64,000 nucleotides of DNA from assembly GCF_001949145.1 (NCBI RefSeq), contig NW_019091397.1:1643661-1707660 (forward strand), read 5' to 3'. Made by a program: the position numbers and the translations under genes. The notes under the pieces are model-generated. The model saw nothing but the letters and a program-made list of their open reading frames with translations. It searched no databases and was not told the DNA's origin. This DNA comes from Acanthaster planci. Lineage: Eukaryota > Echinodermata > Asteroidea > Valvatida > Acanthasteridae. Below, piece after piece: positions 1 to 13,900 of this stretch (position 1 is its first letter; the number at the start of each line of letters is the position of its first letter).

Positions 1-1
1 G

Positions 2-1893
2 ATGCTTGCTTTGGTAATTACCTACGGGAACACACTGACGAACGTGTCAGGTTCTGCGATAGTGTACTCGTTGCTACCAGAGGACGCCCTCAAGAAGGTC
101 TCTGCATCGCTTATCATGGTCCATCTGACTGGAGCTGTCTTGTTAGTGAACAACCCACTTTTTCAGTACCTGGAAGAGGTTCTGCATATACCCATCGGTA
201 AGTATTATAGTGGGGTTTTTTTAAATTGTTTTTACCAAGTAGAAATGTTTACCCAGTCCTGGGATTATTGCTCATTCATGAGACAAAAAAAATCCCTCGG
301 CGCTAATGGCCAAGGGTTATACCCAATACAATTTTGAAAAATAAAAGTCCCTCGATCGAGATTTTGTACTGCCATGACGTTTGGGGAATAATAGTTGATT
401 TACAGTATTCTTCACCTTATCTTTAGAGTTTAGCTGGAAGCGAGTGGTTCTACGCTCTTCGGTTCTCCTCATGCAGATATTTGTCCAGGAGACGGTGCCT
501 CATTTTACCTTGTTGTCGTCTATATCTGGTGGATTTCTCACCCCACTTATTTCTTTCCTTGTACCCTGCCTGTTTTACCTGCGCTTGCGGAAAACCTACC
601 AGCCAGAACCAACGTATGTATCTTTATTTTTTACCCTCTCCTAAAGTAACTGTTTCCGTAGTGTGTCTGAAAAGACTGGTTTCACTGACGTCCTATATAC
701 AGGTATTTACTTCCCTCGCACCTCTTCGCTCCGCCATCTTCAGTGTTAATGATGGTCGAAACGGGTATCGCTGGCAATGGCTACAACTTTTACAGGGCCC
801 ACGATAAAGGCAAAAACGAGCACCCGCATCCTCAAAAGGTCTGATTTTAGCATGACATGATTCAAAGAGTCCCAAATCCGTTAAGACACCCAGAGTGTGA
901 CTCCATGTGACTATTTCACATTAATCGTGCTTTTGTCATGTTGCTTTCTCCAAGTTTCTATACGGTAAATACTGGACTAGATTTTCCAGTTTGATTGTTG
1001 GCCCGAGGATCCGGTTCGCTCAATGTTCATAAACACGTGCCTGTCTTTTGTCCGTTGTCGAAATCAACCTCGCATTAACAGTTTAAAGAGCACCTATAAG
1101 GAAAACACGTTTTCTCTGATTTGATCTGTTCAACTAAATATGGAAGCATCCAAATCGAATGCAGTGTCATTTGTCTTCAGAGCTCAACTATAACAAGCTT
1201 AAAAGGTTTTTTTTTCTGTTCATGTGTAGAAGAGGATTCTTAATATAGATTGGGTCATTCTGAGAAAACGAGGGGAACCTTCACCCTGTGTTCATAGTGG
1301 ATAAACCCTGTGCATGCCAAACAATGCACGTAGCCATTGTTTGTAGCCAGTGACGTTGCATTCGATTTGGATGCTTCCATATTTATTTGAATAGATAAAA
1401 TCAGAGAAAACGTGTTCTCCTAAGAGGTGCTCTTTAATAAATGTACCATATATTCAATAAAAGGACCTATAGAAAACAGTACTAACGGAGGCGAACTGAA
1501 CTTGGAGAAGTGTCAAACATTTTGACATATTTGGCGCCGTCAGAGGACCAAAAATGTTGCTTGGCGCTTTTTTTCCAATAAGATTGGGGTTGTTGAAGTG
1601 GTATCCGATCTGTGAAACGAAAAGTATCATTTTGACGAACCACTCATCGAATAGGCTAGAAGGATATACACTGACTACACTTGTATCGCCCTAAAATATC
1701 ATAACTTACTTTTACTGATCCAAATCGTTTCAGAAAATGGTCCATGCTTGAAACAATTGCCTGCGTCGTCATCATCGCAGCAACACCTTGCATCATAGTC
1801 GCCATTTTGTTCGGTACGGGGACTGCGATCGCGAGTGGCAGGACAGCGTTCACCGTACCATGCTATGTCAACGCAACTCTCGCTGGTCTTTGA
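2..1893 (+). CDS. AAAP-family amino acid transporter, C-terminal part (5' end outside window)
   Basis: Three exons can be joined in one frame: 2-197, 427-613 and 1734-1893, ending in TGA. Introns begin GTAAGT and GTATGT and end in AG. They encode the last ~180 residues of a polytopic membrane protein with about four hydrophobic helices. Recognisable stretches are NPLFQYLEEVLHIP followed by FSWKRVVLRSS, then an ISGGFLTPLISFLVPCLFYL helix, which resembles the last helices of amino acid/auxin permease (AAAP; SLC32/36/38-like) proteins. Such proteins move amino acids across plasma or vesicle membranes, usually coupled to protons or sodium. The family call rests on remembered similarity; the subfamily and substrate cannot be told from the C-terminus. 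The second intron (614-1733) carries a foldback transposon. The gene starts upstream of the window. Confidence 0.75.
1087..1433. mobile_element. Foldback MITE with long terminal inverted repeats and TTAA flanks
   Basis: The sequence at 1087-1165 is repeated in inverted orientation at about 1355-1433 (starts AGAGCACCT, ends AGGTGCTCT), with only scattered mismatches over ~78 bases. Both ends abut TTAA (1083-1086 and 1434-1437), which fits a TTAA target-site duplication as in piggyBac-like elements. The middle is short and has no coding capacity, so this is a non-autonomous element. It sits in the last intron of the transporter gene. Confidence 0.85.
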
Positions 1894-4800
1894 CGGTTTC
1901 AAGGGAGTTCCCTCTTTGCCTACAACTCATATGGGAGGCCAAAGTTTGCAGAAATGTCAACTTTTGGTCAATTATTTTCATAAGTTTGTGTTTAGTAGTC
2001 CGTGAATTATGATCTGGTTTTCTGATAGCTGCGTGGGACTTGTTAATATTTTGTGAATCATTCTTTAGCATTTTTGTACCGACGGCCAGCCATAGTTTTA
2101 GCAACCACTTCTTGGTCTTGAACAGACCCTATTGAAGAGATCTTCATCGGCACGGTCAGTCAGGAGTATAATTGACTTTGACTTTGTCACCAGAACCCAT
2201 AGCGCGAATGGGATCACTCATCGCGACCCGCGTGGAACAAACAGGCCCTCGGTCGCAAAATTACCAGTGTCAGTACACTAAACTTGCCAGTTTCACCGCA
2301 GTTGCGCTCAGATTACATAAAGCCCACAGTTTAAGTGGCGGTAGAAAAATAATAGTGTTCTGGGTAAAACGGCAGGAAATGTAAATCCAATCCACACGTC
2401 GGACTACGGGTAGCATTGGAACCCAGGCCACGGAACTACAAAAGCTACAGAAAGCATCAAGACCTACCCCTGCAGCCGTTACACACAGGTGTTTCAGATT
2501 TTTGCTCTGGAAGATGTTGTTTTAGAACTGAGTGTTTGGGCCTTCACGCTGTTTCTTAAGCTTGTGTAAAATCCACAAGATTTCTCGGTTGAAACTCGAG
2601 CCCGCGCCCACCTGCACTCGACCCACAGCTTTGATGACCCAGGTCGGCTGACCCCGGCAAGCATTTCCGTCTGCGATACGGCAAATTAACGCGCAAGTCC
2701 TGGGTTGGTGCACTTCATAAAACCATGCAGTGAACAGTTACTGAGGTTTCACGAACTATCGTAAAGGTGTTCCCGTGCACTTAGCATACTAACGTGTGAT
2801 TTCAATATTTTTGTTTTCACTAATACTTATGCATGTTTTAGATACACTTGTAGATGTTGACACGAATTATCATTCGTAAACCTGTCAAATATAGTTGTAT
2901 TTAACTAAAAAACATTCTGGCATAGAATATTGTTAAAGGTTTTATTTCGTCAAAACAAAAAGTCCTGAGATTTACATTTCTTAGTTGGTGAAAATGAAAC
3001 TAAAGGGGAACTGTACATTCTCTACTCAAGTTGTGTACATTAATATAGTAACGCTGTGCATTTAATAGTTGGCGGTGACGGCGACGATATTTATTCCCAT
3101 TCATACTGTTGAATCACAAAGTCAAAATAAGTGTAAACTGTTTCATATTTCCAACGATATTGTTCAATTCTACTTTTTTCAGACATTTATCTTGCCATGT
3201 TATTGTTTGTTGTTCCTTTCGCCAAGTTGTCCTAAACAACTACTTTATGGAGGTTTTTGCGCACTTTGCGTGGAGACGGCCACGGTGAGGTGGCGCACTG
3301 CCAGATGCTGCTTGATCATCCGTTTAAGACTGGCCACGTGACGGGCTCTCGACTAATAAGAGTGGCTAAACTATCTTGGGTAGGCCTATTTATGAATAAA
3401 CAATGAAAGATAAGAAAATGTAAGAACATCTTTCTGCTGGGTTGGATGAACTAGGGAGTGACTCTCCTCTAAACATATGAATGTTGTAAAAAGTGGTGGC
3501 GATTATATTTCAGTGAATGTACGCTAGTGATCTGGGTTACTTCGCTGTTGGTTCAAGATGAACAAATACAGCCATGTGTTCATATGACGCGACTGTGGGT
3601 GAGAACGGTGCAGGCATAGCCTGTCCAACAGTTAACATCGACTGTGTTGGGTCATAAGTCTGACATCGGGTGTGCGTTATCGACCCATGTACTTCTTGCA
3701 GTTGGTGCATTGTGGGAAAATCATCATCAATAATGATCACATGAACAGCTCCAAATACACATTATGGACAGTTTGTCCTCATACCCATAGTCCATTGGGT
3801 GCGGAGAGGGAGCACAATACAACAGGTACAAGGAAATCTATTTCCGGAACAGAGACAGAGGCAAAATCGGGACAGCGGATGGACTACAATTGCAAAATTA
3901 AACTTAAGAAAAATATGATCAAATCGACCGTTTTATGATATAGGTGTTTATCCCCATCTTGTGGTTCATCAGTGAAGCGAACCGAACACGCTATTTTGCA
4001 GCGGGCAGCTTGTTCGTCTCATTGTGCAGCGCAACATAGTTATACAAAATTACTGGAGAAAAATGTCTTTCTTTTGCTTTCCTTCCCCACAGCAGTAGCT
4101 CTGCGTCACTGTATATGTACGATGACTGAACCTCCTAGAAACTGATACGTGGGCCTACTGTGTTGAGAATTAGCAAATGGCTATAGGCAAAGAGCAACAA
4201 CTAGCGATTTTGCAAACTGGCGGGATTCACCTGTCAGATATGATGGTCAATGCTTGAGATGATTCAAATTCAGTTAATTTCTTTATTCATCTATACCGGT
4301 ATGTAATTAGCACCGGTCTACTCAGTTTCCCATGCACACTTTTTGTTGTTTTTACTTTTTTTTGTGAGTATAGTTTTTTGTGAGCCTGATGGACTCTGCA
4401 GGATAACTTAATTAAGTGGAACCACTCACATAGGGCCAAAGAACCTCTTTGTCGAAGAACGACATTCTGGAGGCCACATATTCATATCCCGCTCCATTTC
4501 TTTGTGCATCTTTATACAGGAAATCATAAATGTCCATGAAATACGGCATAGCAGCCTAACGAAGCTTTTGCGCCAGACGATATCAATGTTCAACCCCAAA
4601 ACATAAAAAACTTGAAACACGCAGGCACCGAAACAACCTCAAAAGTTGCAGCATGACCAAAAATAACCGGAGGGAATTGCACTTTAATCTTTAAGGTTTA
4701 CCAAACGTGACAGAATCCAATAAATCTGCTGCATGGCTTCGTAACTGAAATAATATGGACCCAATAGACAGTGGGCACGAACTGGTGTGCATTGTCAGTC

Positions 4801-4963
4801 TGGGCCGTGTGACCTTCAAACTGTGCATGAAGGACTGTCCTTTCACATAACCTGGTGGGTCGTAGCATCGTAGGTACTGACTATTATACAAGTGTCACAG
4901 AGATTGAAATAACTTACACAGGATCTCTGCGTCTTCAATCAACAAGCTTATATACATCCTAAC
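1894..4963. other. Intergenic stretch between transporter and first P450
   Basis: This holds the transporter 3'UTR of unknown length and the promoter of the first P450. Only short chance open frames are present and none looks like a known protein. An AATAAA at 3395-3400 is the only polyadenylation-type signal I marked. I see no RNA gene or clear transposon here. Confidence 0.5.
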
Positions 4964-7900
4964 ATGGCCGCTGTTTCCCTCACAACTTGTCTGTTCGGAT
5001 TGCTGGCCCTTTTGCTCACCTGTGCAGGACTGTTGTTTGTAGCATTTGTGTTGTACCTGCATTACCAGCACTGCAAGTATGCACATATTCCAGCCGTTCC
5101 TTGCAAGGGATGGAAAGGGTGAGTATGCACAGTAGGGTAGATACTGTACGTGTTTCGTGATATTGGCCTAATTTGTCTTTTATGTATGGTCGCCGTCAAC
5201 TGCGTAGGCCTACTCCTGCACACATCGCTTTGCCAATTGGCCTTTATCACGCCTGTTTCCCCGTAGTGTAAATGTCATGTCAACGTGTTCAAATCCACAA
5301 TTAAAATTTAGGCCCCTATATATGCAGTGAAACCTAGTTGCAGTCCTCGTTAAGCGGTAGAGAATTCCTCCCAGAGCCGTATACAGAGATAGTGTTGCCA
5401 CATGTAGTACTAACTGTCACCATTGTTGGAAACAAACCGCTTTGTGTATGGAAGGTGCCAGAGTTCACGGACAGTTGGTAAGCGATAGCCGCACCCCCCT
5501 ACGGTGTACAATAATGAATAGCCATTTTGTTTCCAAAATCGTCAAGTAGTGGTAGCGCCTGCATCAATATACAATTCTGCATTTCTCTTAGTGTAGAGCG
5601 CCAGCTCGCATTCTCCTGGCTTGGTTAGGATTTGACCTACAGTTGCACTTCTCGGGGGCGGCAAAAAGTAAACAATTTGTTCATGTGACCTTTCATGGCC
5701 CTTTGAATGGATGAGGCTACATTTGGGCTTTTTAGATGCTTTTGGGAGGAAGGTAAAATAAAATGAACCAAACATTTCGCCTACTATTTTTAATGGCTTT
5801 TTGAGGGTGGCCATGGCAACCGATGCTCGCAGGCCTGGTGGGCCAGTCATGCGGAACAGACACTAGCCTGTCTTTGCCATGATAGTACACGTAACTATGT
5901 TTCACTGGGAAATTATTAACTGCATGTCCAATTTTTATGGCCGTTTGTGTACGTCGAGGGCCATGGGAATTCGTGCCAAGCAAGCAACTGCTTCATTTCA
6001 TGAACTTTACGTCTTGTTTTCACTTTTTCGAAATAAAAATACCTGCCAACAATATTTTCGTGGTAAGATAAGGTCTTTTTCTGACGTACTTTGTGAAAAT
6101 AAATTGAGAAATAGTACCTGAGTGGTTAAAACTAATGATTTTGTGAAACGTTGTTTTCGTAAGCGATAATTTGTTTACGTTTAGATGCGATTTTTGAAGG
6201 CTTGAAACAAAGAATTCGAAGTTCTCCCTGAGGTTTAAAAAGTGTGCTGTGGTTGAGAAAGGTGTGAAAGTTTTAGATTTGCTGACGGTTTTCCGCTAGG
6301 GTTTTTTCTCTTCCCAACCGGACGCGTTTGCATGTCGACCTATAACTCAGCACAGATCCGTTTATCCTTCATAATCTTACGACCTTTTAAGTGACTCGGG
6401 AACGAAAGACGATCACAAAGGTACATTAAGTTAACATGACATTTATTATTGAAACCGAGGTCTATCTATCATTATAATTTTGACAGGAAATGTTGAAATT
6501 CACGGCATATATCCCCAGTTTTACATGTACTATTCATGCATGAACCATTCGAACATTGTACACTACTTAGACACATAATTTCCATTGTACATGCACGCGT
6601 GCGATGACAGGCCGTTGGACGCAGTGTACCGTACACGGTACGGGGCTGGATCGGTTTTGTGCATGTAAAACACGTAGATTAATGGCTCTGAAACGAAGAG
6701 CACTCTCACTTGTGGGTGTCCCTCGTGATGATGCGATTATCGTGTAGTATGATATACGAACGGCGTTTCAGTACAGATCTGGTGAAATGCTTTGACCATT
6801 ACAAAGACAATTTCACGAGTGTTGCATGCCACAGCTCCTTTACAAAATGAAAGCTGGGACTACGTTTTGAGTTCCAACTGGGATGGGAATCCCAATTAGT
6901 ATTTATCATGATTATCTAGGATTTCCGAACAAACCATTTTTAGATAATGGCAGATGGGTGAGCAGTTTTTGATAAGGGACTGACCAAGTATGATGTTTAG
7001 ATTTCTAAATACCAATATTTTGTTACAGGTTCTTTTTCGGCCACTCTTCACTAATGATGGAATACCGTGAGAGGAATTTGACCCTTTCCGATGCCATCGT
7101 TGACATGTAAGTTTATATAGCGTACATTTTCGAAGCAACAATGCAGTAAATAGGACAGCTGTAAGCCAATGTCGGTCGGTACTCTATCCCAGCACATTAC
7201 AAAAAAGACATGCAACATGGATGCTCTCTCTAGGACACCGACGTGTAACGTCGTTTTGAACCTTAAGTGCAGTGCAAACGAACGGGTATACGCGCGCGTG
7301 TTGCTTCACGCGCTGGTTTTCAAGCTAATGCCTTGACACACTGGCGTTTTGGAAACGAGGGGATTCGGCTTAGACTTCAATTTCGCTGGCTCCCATCGGA
7401 GCTTGAACATGTATTTAGAAGCCGCGAAACCAAAGTTTAACCGAATCCACTCATTTCGAGAACGCCCTATTGTGAGAGTAATGTGTTCACCTCGGTACTC
7501 TATCAAAGGTTTGCATGGCTGCAGTCTTCCAAGCCATACAGTGCTTTTATTCCACGGGATATGCACGAAGAAGGTTTCTCTGTATAAAAAATTGTCCTGC
7601 AAGATGACTGCCACGCAAAGCCTCTGTAGCTCTTCTCTCGATTAAGAGTAGGCGCTGTTGGAGCCCGTTCCCCACGTAGTCTCCAGACGTTTATCAGACG
7701 TTGATCGAACGTAGGAACCTATGTAGCGGGTAATTGATTTCGGAGGAATTCCTAGGATTATTTTATGTAAACGAGGACTGTAGCCCCCTCAGTTATAGTA
7801 GCTAATGAAATCTTTTGCTTAGTTTGTTCTTTATTCATCAAAAATGTTCAGCAAACATTGCTCGTTTTCTCGAGCGAGAAAATCGTTGATATAAAATTAA

Positions 7901-10900
7901 TTGCCAAAAACCGCGTAAGCAGCAATACTGCACGAGAAAACAAATTACAGCGCCGTGAGCGAACCCTCCATAAAGTGTGTGACACATGAAACAAGTGTTG
8001 TCTACTCTATTGGCTTAGCAATACCAGTAAAGTTTCAATATTTCACATTTCATGGAGCAATGCAAGATTATAACGTAAAGTCTGGGGTACAGGGCGTATG
8101 TGTCTCTAGGGTTTTAAGATTTTACCACTCTGACAGCTTATAATGTTGAGTGGCAATAACTATGCAAATTATATTGAAAAATGAAGAAATCATTAAAAAG
8201 AGTCGAGTTCTGAGTATTTATGAAAAAGCAATGAAAAAGGGCTCGGGAAATTGGAGACAATTTTCCGAAGCGGGAGTGATGCTTTCCGTTTGGTATAAAG
8301 TTTGACCATGGCGTATATCAGAATAGTCGAAATAAAATGTGCTGTTTCAATCTATTTAGTTGGCTGGTAATGGCAAGAGCTTGATCGTACAAGACAGATT
8401 TTGTTATTTTGCATGTAACTTCGGTATGCTCAAGATCGCCAAGGTTGACTTCTTTTACTGATAAATTCAAAATAGGCACATGAATTCGCTAGGCGGCTAT
8501 AATGTTCTTGTTCAGGTGCAAGCTTCCTAAATCCATTCTGGGTTCAAACGAACCCTACTGATAAGCTGGAACATCTATGGTGGTTGTGTTCATTGAATGA
8601 TATTGTAGTTGTAATTCAGTTTTATCTGATGGAATATTGTTTTTTTCAGTAAAACATTTTGGTGTTGCATCCATGAATGGTTTTGTTAAAAATGTTGCAT
8701 CTTAACCCACGTTCCTCATTTGGCTTTGACGTTAAATTGAATGCTGGTTACGTACACTGTACGGTTTTGAGAAATTGAGCGGCGTTGATTAGCTTATTGT
8801 ACTTCCGTTCATTGTTTTGAAGGATACAGCAATATGGACCTGTGATACACGTCTTTTTCTTCTTTGCTCCACTCATATTTGTGGTGGATCCTGACTTTGT
8901 CAAGGTATGTGATCTCCATACCCCCGACAGTAGCTCAAATGATAGGCCCGCGTCCACACTCTTTAGTTCTGTTTGTTGCTTAATTGATCAATGGGTCCGA
9001 CACCGTGTTTTACTTAATTTCGGCGGTCCCTTTTGGTATCATAAACCCTCCGCTCAAAAAATACACACCAAAGACTACTCCCGCTGCTGGTATCTCTGTC
9101 AGATGAAACAGCTGGTAACCTTGAAACCCTTTCTCCATGTATTAAAAAAAAACACTTTGAATTTGAACACCTTGGCAAATATTCTGGTGAGTGTTCCTGC
9201 GTATTGTTCAATGACAAATTCCATGGCATTGAAAGGCGTCCTTACAAAATAAGCACGTCTGTTCAGTATTTACACCAGTCCAGTGAGGCACTTTCATCCA
9301 TAGTCATAAACCATCTAAGCTACAGTATTTTATGTGAATCTTATTTTTGTTAAACACTGTAAATGAAGAAGCCTACTTTGATATTATTGGCCAGAGTGGT
9401 ACGTTTGAATAGACAAGATAATTACAGGTCCAACTGTGTGTGCTTGCTGGACATCACCTACAAACTCATTCAACGACCTGGCGTAAAAATAAACTGCGTA
9501 AGTGGGAGTATTCCTTCTCTCGTCTGCGCATAAACTTGATAAGAAGGTCTTTGGATAATATTCCTTTTGTGAGTTAAATTTAAATGAAACCTGGTACGCT
9601 GAGTTCTTTTAAATTCGAGTGAACGTGATAATTTGAATTCTCCATACTAAAAGCACTGTTGCTATACCTCGTGATTCGGGGCAAGATTTTGCTGAGTTAC
9701 ATAAGAGACGCCTTGCAACAATACACTGTTCTCAATGAATAACTCAGTGTACTGGATTTTATTCAAATTTAACTCGCAAATGGGTTATTGATGCATTTTT
9801 TACTTTCGTGTATGACTACAGGAAATCCTGTGTACCGACACGCACCCTAAGCCTTATGCAGTCTACAGGATATTCATAAAAATCTTCGGAACTCGTTTTC
9901 TTGGAAGTGGCCTCGTTTCCGAACTTAACCCTGAGGCGCATGCGCAAAAACGGGCTCTTCTGAGCCCCGCCTTCCACAGAAAGTAAGATGATGATTAACA
10001 TTATGTCGTATGTGTCCGTCAAAATTATTAAATGGGTGGGTGCATGATGTAAGAAATGGGCTTTAGTTGCCCAGTTTTCAATACTGTGTTGAATTTATTT
10101 TCACTTCCTCGAAATTGCGTGGTTCTTCTTATAGTGGTGGCCTACAGAGCACTGTAAAACCGCTGGGCAATTTTTTGCCTAACAATGGGTAGCACTACCA
10201 GGTCAATCGCTGAGTTGTTGAGCAAAAAGATTACCCAACGGCGTTGGTTCCCTCCTAACGTATGGGCAAACTTATCTTATTGTACCCCACAGTTGTCAAA
10301 ATAGATTACCTGTGCTATTTACTACTTTGTACCCAGCGTTTTGATCTTTTTGTCCAATAGTTAAAACGATTCACCTCGTACCCAACGTTGGGCAAGAACT
10401 TGCCCAGCCTTTTTACTGTGAGGAAATGTACATGCATACATATCCCAAATCTTTTTCATTGCTCTCACTCAAAGCTTGTGTAAGATTAAGTGAAATATTA
10501 GATCCATCATCGGATTATAGACTAATCCGATTAGAAACCATAACTGCGTAGGCACCGCACTCACACGCACATTCTTCAGCTTGACGCGCGCGTGCATTTA
10601 GCAAATCACGACACCCTGTTGGTCGAAGAGGCATGTAAAGCGCACGTACCACCTGTCCACGAGCGTTGTGCCACCGCAGTAATGGCTTCTAATTCTGGTG
10701 GTCGAATTACACTGTATCATATAGGACGTGGTGATAATAAGAGTTAGCTTTGTAACTGAAGGAATTCACAAAATTAGAAATAAAAAAACGTCAAAATATC
10801 TTTGAACAAAGTAGGCCGCCTCACTTGAGCATGAACGGCCTCTTCAGATCGTGAATGGAAATCCTTCGTTGTTACTATTATACATACATCCAGCCTTTGA

Positions 10901-13900
10901 AAAAGAAATATTTCTGGAATGCATTAGGTATCTGCAGGGTCTGATGGGACAGTTCAATGCAGGTGCAGATTTGCTGATTGAAAAACTGAGCCCCAAGGCT
11001 GACGGGAAGACCGAGGTTGTAATGCTGGATGAATTAGATAGAACCACGCTTGACATCATTGCGAAGGTAAAAGGTTGGATAAACAAACGCCACCAGTTCC
11101 CCTTAATGCTGTATGGAATTTATGTTTTTAATTTTCAGTTCGGGCTTCTGCACCTATTGTAATTATTACAATAGGCAGTTATACCTGGCCCCAGTCACTA
11201 TAGGCCTGTGTATTCACTTTCCATTTCTCGCGTGGAAAAAATTGTTAAGAAGAGGCTTAACGATGGTATTTGACCCGCATTTCACAAAGTGCCACTAATG
11301 TATACATTCAGTTGGCTGTGGGGTTAATTTCACTAGTGGAAGGATAATTTGCACATTTAAGCAGGCGGTATTCTGACCACCGTTAATGTGCAAAGCAATG
11401 ATGGCAATCCTTGGAGTAAACGTCGTCATAAAGACAGAGGTGCTGCTTTATAAAAAGAATATGAAAAGTGCAGATTTATATCCTGGTCGTGTTTTTATAA
11501 AGCCAAAAACGCACATGAAATATGCTACGAAGAACATTTCTCGTAGAGTTTAAATTTGGATAATGTCTAAACCAGTGTTAAACTCTGTATTTTAGAGTCA
11601 GTTATACCAACGAGGGCAAATATTAGCAGTTACATGAGTTGTCACAATTCATGCCCCAAAAGTGTGCTTGTATACTTGTTGTAGACAACATCGTGATTGT
11701 GCAGTGGAGCAAGATGGAGGAATAACTTGAAAGGGAAAAGAAGACACAAATTTGGGTGTTTCGTGCTTTTGAATTTTGATTTATCTCCATTTTTGTACTA
11801 ATTAAACCTCAACCGACAAACTCAGCCCTTAGCAACTCGATTGAGTGTATTTGTGTTATAATTTGAAGTCGTCGGGGAACGCTTTCATGCAAAGATTTGA
11901 TTGTACGAGTGCCGACCCATGTTTTGGTGACAGGTTGCATTTGGAATGGATCTCAATATCACGCTGGACGACAGTTCTCCCTTCAAGGAGGCGGTGTCCA
12001 TGTGCTTTCAAGGAGGAGATAAAGAGAGCAAAAACCCGTGGCTAGTGGTAAGAGGGGAAAGGCTGCTAGCGTTACAGTAGGAATGCACCCATGAGTCGCC
12101 GACGGATTGTGGGATGTGGTAGCAGGTGGCTAAGATCCCAATAACCTTGTACATGCAGAAAAACTGATTTGATTTGAATGCCATGCACTGTAATTTAACA
12201 AAGAATCGTACAACTGGCTCACAAAGTGTCGTTAGGCCTAAGAAACGAACGATCCAGAAGATCGATACTCAATTGAGCAAAGGAGCAACGAATACAGTCT
12301 GATTCCATCTACCTTCAACAAGCAGACCACCGCCTGCTTATTGATTGTATTTTATTGATTCTAGGGGAGGGGTTACTCATCGATCAAAATAATTATTTCG
12401 AGAGAGTTCAGTGTGGAAGTAGATTGCTTAGTTGTTTAAAGACAAATCCTCAGGTACTGGTTCTTTTTGCATATGTACAATACATGTGTTCTAAAGAGAG
12501 GGAACGAAAAAAGTGGCATGAGGTCACAAAAGACAACTTTTGATAACCTCTGATAAACTGTACAAATCTAATTATTGTAGCTTAGCAAAACTGAAACGAA
12601 TCGAGCCCGGGGTGACTGAATCTCAGATATATGCTTCAACTCCAAGTTTGGATAGCTTCACTGCGTTACGACTTCGGTCAGAATCCCACAAAGAGCTTTT
12701 ATTTAATACAGTTACAAACCCTGCCGTGAATCTAGAGGAGATCGTCGTCCTGCAGTCATACAGGCATGCGCAATCAATAATTGAGCCATTCCTTTTGCTT
12801 CACCCCCCGCGATGTTTATACTTTCTGTTGCAAAGCCTCGTTTTGAAAATCAGTGTGGCCACTTCCGTGAAATTAAAGTTTTAAACATGGATTGAATGTT
12901 TACAGTTTAGTCCCTTACCAGCCGCTCGTAAATACCGAAAGGAGGTCCGGAAATGCATCAACTTCCTCAGAGATACTGGCCGTCGGTGCATTGAGGAGAG
13001 GCTACGAGCCATGGAGAAACAGGATGATGTACCGAATGACATTTTGACTTACATCTTGAAAGAAATCGACTGTTTCAAGGGAGAAAAGGCGATTGATCAG
13101 GAAGGACTGATTGATGAGTTCGTTACGCTTTTCATTGCTGGTAAGAAGTTAAGGTTGGCTTTTATGAAATGAAAAATATGTTCAGGGCCCAACAGACACT
13201 GATCAAAACAGCACTTAGAATTCCTTCAACTGTGTTTTTATTTTAAGCTTTAATACATGGAAGGCAAGTATTTTTGGAAAGTCCAGCATGTTGACTGACT
13301 ACCACTTTGTTTAACCCGACCAGGTCAGGAGACAACTGCTAATCTTCTGAGTTTCACTCTGGTGGAGCTAGGGCACCACCCGGAAGTTCTGCATAGGTAC
13401 CGAAAACATTGCACAATGTCGTTCAGAGTGATATATTAATTAAACGCCCTATGGTGTATACAAAACCGTATTAGAATACAGAACTCAGGACTGCTGGGGT
13501 TAAGTGATTTATCCAAAAAGACGACGAAAAAAAAATTAAGAGAGATGTTCCTTAGGAAAGCCTGTGGTTCTTGAAGAACTATATGGTCTTCAGAAATGGC
13601 GTGTTCCAAACTTATTAGTTTTGCAATGGCGTGATTAGAAAAGCAAAAGGACTCGTTTCTCAGTTTGGCGGACGGTGTCAACTTGATGAAGTTCACAAGC
13701 TCACAAAATAAAGTTAGTTAACAAACACGCATGTTAACAGTAAAACGCAGTCCCTTTTCTTTTTCATTAATCTTGTTTAACACTCGCATTTCTAACTGTC
13801 GCCACAGACTGAAAACTGAAGTGGATGCGGTTGTTGGCGACAAGGATTTTCTAGAATACACTGACATCAGTAAATTCAAGTACATGATGCAGGTATAAGA

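Noticed and set aside
8830-8904. P450 copy A exon 3 starting after the ACAG at 8825-8828
   Set aside because: It does not fit the reading frame; the AG at 8821-8822 gives the same exon length and frame as copy B.
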